8,603 nt of DNA from Candidatus Microgenomates bacterium (GTDB taxonomy: Bacteria; Patescibacteriota; Microgenomatia; UBA1406; GWC2-37-13): NCBI GenBank assembly GCA_016178125.1, contig JACOTV010000125.1, forward strand, positions 1-8,603. The letters are read 5' to 3'. Each line of letters begins with the position of its first letter. Position 1 is the stretch's first letter. The translations under genes and the position numbers were made by a program. A model generated the notes under the pieces. That model did not search any database. It had not been told where the DNA came from and saw only the letters and a program-made list of their open reading frames with translations. This document shows positions 6,709 to 8,603 of this stretch, in pieces.

Positions 6709-7700
6709 TCGGGGAAATATTTTACGTAACTCTGGTAATACAATTTGAACTTAATAAGCTTAAGTGCGTACTGGGCTATAAACATGGGAATGGTAGCCAT
6801 AACACTGACAAGCTCCCCAAAAGAAGTAATTTTCAGTAATTTCCGTACCGTTTTCATATCGTAATGATACTTATAGGTTAACTGAAAAAAATACACGCCC
6901 TTTATTTGCGTAATATACATCGGAACTGCGCTAAAGCGGGCAGTATACTTGCTGTAAATTTGTAGACATTTTTGTATGTATTTAAGTAAACGTTCCGAAG
7001 TCGCTCGTATCTTTGTTGACTCTTGGTCGGCGTGCATGCGAACGTAGTACACTGGCTTATCGATATACACAATATCCTCGGTGGCAAGCATGTGCAATGC
7101 GTTATCTAGATCAGCTTCGTTGCCCAATCGTATGTCAAAAAGCGTCTTTTTAATATAGGATGATTTATAAAATGACGTTCCAGAAATAGTGATTAAATTA
7201 AGCACATAATTCTTCCAAAGTTTTTTAATTCCCTCGCGCTTACGGATAATAGTATCCTTTGTGTAAAGTCGATAGTCCCCCACAACTCTCCCCTCTTCGT
7301 TCATTCCCATACCGTTTGTTGTATACACGTTATAGCCAGGAAACTTTTTTATCGCATTGATGATTTCCTCGACGTAATATTTTGATATACGGTCATCATT
7401 ATTCACAACCGCTATATAATCACCCTTTGCCTTTTTTATAACAGCATTTACGTTACCTGCGAGTCCAAGATTCTTTTTATTCACTTCAAAGGACATGTGC
7501 TTCTTCAGTTTGAGTCCTTTTCTGATAATGCGTAGCTCTTCGGCATTTGAGCGGTCGTCTTGAATAATTATTTCATACGGCTCAATTGTTTGATTTACAC
7601 AATCTTTTACGACCTGCAACAAATCGTGCGCACGATTGTAGTTTGGGATGCAGAGGGAGATTTTAGGCTCTTTTGTTTTTTTGGAGTTGTGAGTACGCAT
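6705..7700 (-). CDS. GT2 family glycosyltransferase (GT-A fold)
   Basis: A 331-residue protein from the chosen ATG. Family 2 hallmarks appear in order: ISLCIPNYNR (14-23), EIIIQDDRS (43-51, first acidic pair of the nucleotide site), NLGLAGNVN (77-85), and the metal-binding NNDDR (100-104) after GDYIAVV. Further on are GTSFYKSSY (174-182) and EADLD (195-199), in the positions of the acceptor site and catalytic base. The C-terminus has a weakly hydrophobic stretch (VMATIPMFIAQY) that may touch the membrane. It would transfer a sugar from a nucleotide donor on the cytoplasmic side; specificity is not readable. The ATG at 7700 was chosen over an upstream in-frame TTG at 7712 because GCAGGA lies just before it, giving a 38-bp overlap with the preceding gene. 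Its TGA overlaps the next gene's ATG. Confidence 0.9.
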   Translation of the reverse strand: MRTHNSKKTKEPKISLCIPNYNRAHDLLQVVKDCVNQTIEPYEIIIQDDRSNAEELRIIRKGLKLKKHMSFEVNKKNLGLAGNVNAVIKKAKGDYIAVVNNDDRISKYYVEEIINAIKKFPGYNVYTTNGMGMNEEGRVVGDYRLYTKDTIIRKREGIKKLWKNYVLNLITISGTSFYKSSYIKKTLFDIRLGNEADLDNALHMLATEDIVYIDKPVYYVRMHADQESTKIRATSERLLKYIQKCLQIYSKYTARFSAVPMYITQIKGVYFFQLTYKYHYDMKTVRKLLKITSFGELVSVMATIPMFIAQYALKLIKFKLYYQSYVKYFPE

Positions 7701-8603
7701 AACGTCCTGCAATTATAACCGAAAATAACGCTGAAAGGAGCCATCCTATAAGGAAATATTTTTGTAAAGAGAATTCAATGACAAAATCTATATCATAAGA
7801 GCCATCTGCATTTCTGCTGCACATAGTGCGCTTGCAAAGCGCATAGGGTTCTATGCGCCATGAGTTTGCATAGCCGTTAATAACCTGATGAGTGGATTCA
7901 TTGGCAATTATCGGCTGAAACAATATGTCGTAAAAGTGTCCGCTGGGGAGATTGTCGTTTTGCGTGATATTCATTATTTGGTGTGAGACAAATCCATTTG
8001 TCGTTTTTTTACTGTCTGGTGAAATCGCATATATTTTCCATAAGGGATGAAAATTGGTAGAAAGTACGAGCGGAAATGCTGCTTTGGCATGGTGTATCGC
8101 CACCCTATATTTCGACGGACTTATTTTTTTATATTCGACATGAGGTTGGTTTGCGGTAATTTGCAGTGAAGGTTTGACGGGATTGCTACTCAGATAAAAG
8201 CTATCAGACAATTGGTAGCCCTTTTTTGACGTGAGAATCGGTAAATCATCGGGTGTGCCCTGCAACGAGGTGATCGTTCGTGGGATAAAAAGGGGTAATA
8301 ACAGCGAGGACTCCCGGATTTCATAATTCGTGAGGTATTTACTTGACTGTACTTTTTGAAGGCGACTTTCAGAGTCAAGGTACTTGACCACTTCTTGGGC
8401 GTCAAAGCGGCGAACACAGTCGGTAAACGCGGGAGAAATATCGCCTCGAACGACGATATTACGGACTCCAAACAGCGCAAGATATGGCACATAATTGATG
8501 CGCTTATTTCCACAAAACGAGTATTCAAACGCGCGGGCGAAACTATTGTCCTCGGCGGTTAGGGTTGGGTTTCTGAGGTATGCGTACTCAGGCACAACGC
8601 CTT
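7663..8603 (-). CDS. C-terminal part of a large YfhO/GT-C-like membrane protein (5' end outside window)
   Basis: An ORF open to the right edge, giving about 312 residues; a GTG at 8595 is in frame, but reading continues upstream as G-V-V-P-E, so this is a fragment of a longer protein. The visible part is mostly extracytoplasmic. It contains LALFGVRNIVVRGD, then LPLFIPRTI, a STNFHPLWKIY strand and a NGYANSWRIEP segment. These match the C-terminal soluble domain of large GT-C-fold proteins of the YfhO/arabinofuranosyltransferase-like type, where variants of LGVKYIVVR, LPRIY, PxWK and NGYANxW recur. A final membrane helix (YFLIGWLLSALFSVIIA) and a short basic tail end the protein. The catalytic N-terminal membrane region is not in the window. 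The gene overlaps the following GT2 gene, which fits one transcript. The family call comes from motif resemblance only. Confidence 0.75.
   Translation of the reverse strand, partial: GVVPEYAYLRNPTLTAEDNSFARAFEYSFCGNKRINYVPYLALFGVRNIVVRGDISPAFTDCVRRFDAQEVVKYLDSESRLQKVQSSKYLTNYEIRESSLLLPLFIPRTITSLQGTPDDLPILTSKKGYQLSDSFYLSSNPVKPSLQITANQPHVEYKKISPSKYRVAIHHAKAAFPLVLSTNFHPLWKIYAISPDSKKTTNGFVSHQIMNITQNDNLPSGHFYDILFQPIIANESTHQVINGYANSWRIEPYALCKRTMCSRNADGSYDIDFVIEFSLQKYFLIGWLLSALFSVIIAGRYAYSQLQKNKRA
7703..7708 (-). promoter_or_regulatory. Shine-Dalgarno-like GCAGGA deciding the GT2 start
   Basis: The complement of 7703-7708 reads GCAGGA and lies 2-3 bases before the ATG at 7700, slightly closer than usual. 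It is the only recognisable Shine-Dalgarno in the leftward operon. The upstream TTG at 7712 overlaps the 5' side of this site and would be a poor start. Confidence 0.45.

Noticed and set aside
8190..8528. 112-codon ORF in another minus-strand frame
   Set aside because: It sits inside the YfhO-like fragment, whose frame carries recognisable family motifs; it has no plausible features of its own.

Overview
The window looks like part of a bacterial cell-surface glycan (LPS O-antigen or exopolysaccharide type) locus. Every gene I can place belongs to sugar-nucleotide processing, glycosyl transfer or membrane assembly. The organism cannot be named from the sequence. Very tight packing, few Shine-Dalgarno sites and many polytopic glycosyltransferase-type proteins would suit an uncultured Patescibacteria (CPR)-like or similar lineage, but that is inference. 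UGA works as an ordinary stop: long ORFs contain none and several genes end on it. A UGA-recoding lineage such as Gracilibacteria is therefore unlikely.

Layout. (1) Positions 1-1592, minus strand: an RfbH-type [2Fe-2S]/PMP sugar 3-dehydratase, then a translationally coupled FAD-dependent oxidoreductase that runs off the left edge. (2) 1593-1670: a 78-bp AT-rich divergent promoter region. (3) 1671-3845, plus strand: two tandem paralogs of a family I do not recognise. They carry a D-x-D-R motif and several other shared blocks, probably form a GT-A-like glycosyltransferase fold, lie in the same reading frame and are separated by a single UGA. (4) 3859-8603, minus strand, converging on the pair with a 13-bp gap: a compact operon. 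In transcription order it holds the C-terminal part of a large YfhO/GT-C-like membrane protein, a GT2 glycosyltransferase, a small polytopic membrane protein, a four-TM protein whose C-terminal TIG/IPT-like domain is in another frame (apparent frameshift), and a GT39/ArnT-type GT-C glycosyltransferase.

How they may work together (inference). RfbH and its partners would make a 3-deoxy or 3,6-dideoxy sugar. GT2 and the paralogous pair would be cytoplasmic transferases. The GT-C proteins and small membrane proteins would use polyprenyl-linked donors on the outer face of the membrane. The tandem pair is the best candidate for something undescribed. The frameshifted TIG-membrane gene is the clearest structural anomaly.

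No RNA genes, CRISPR arrays, insertion sequences or convincing terminators were seen. No gap between genes exceeds 78 bp.
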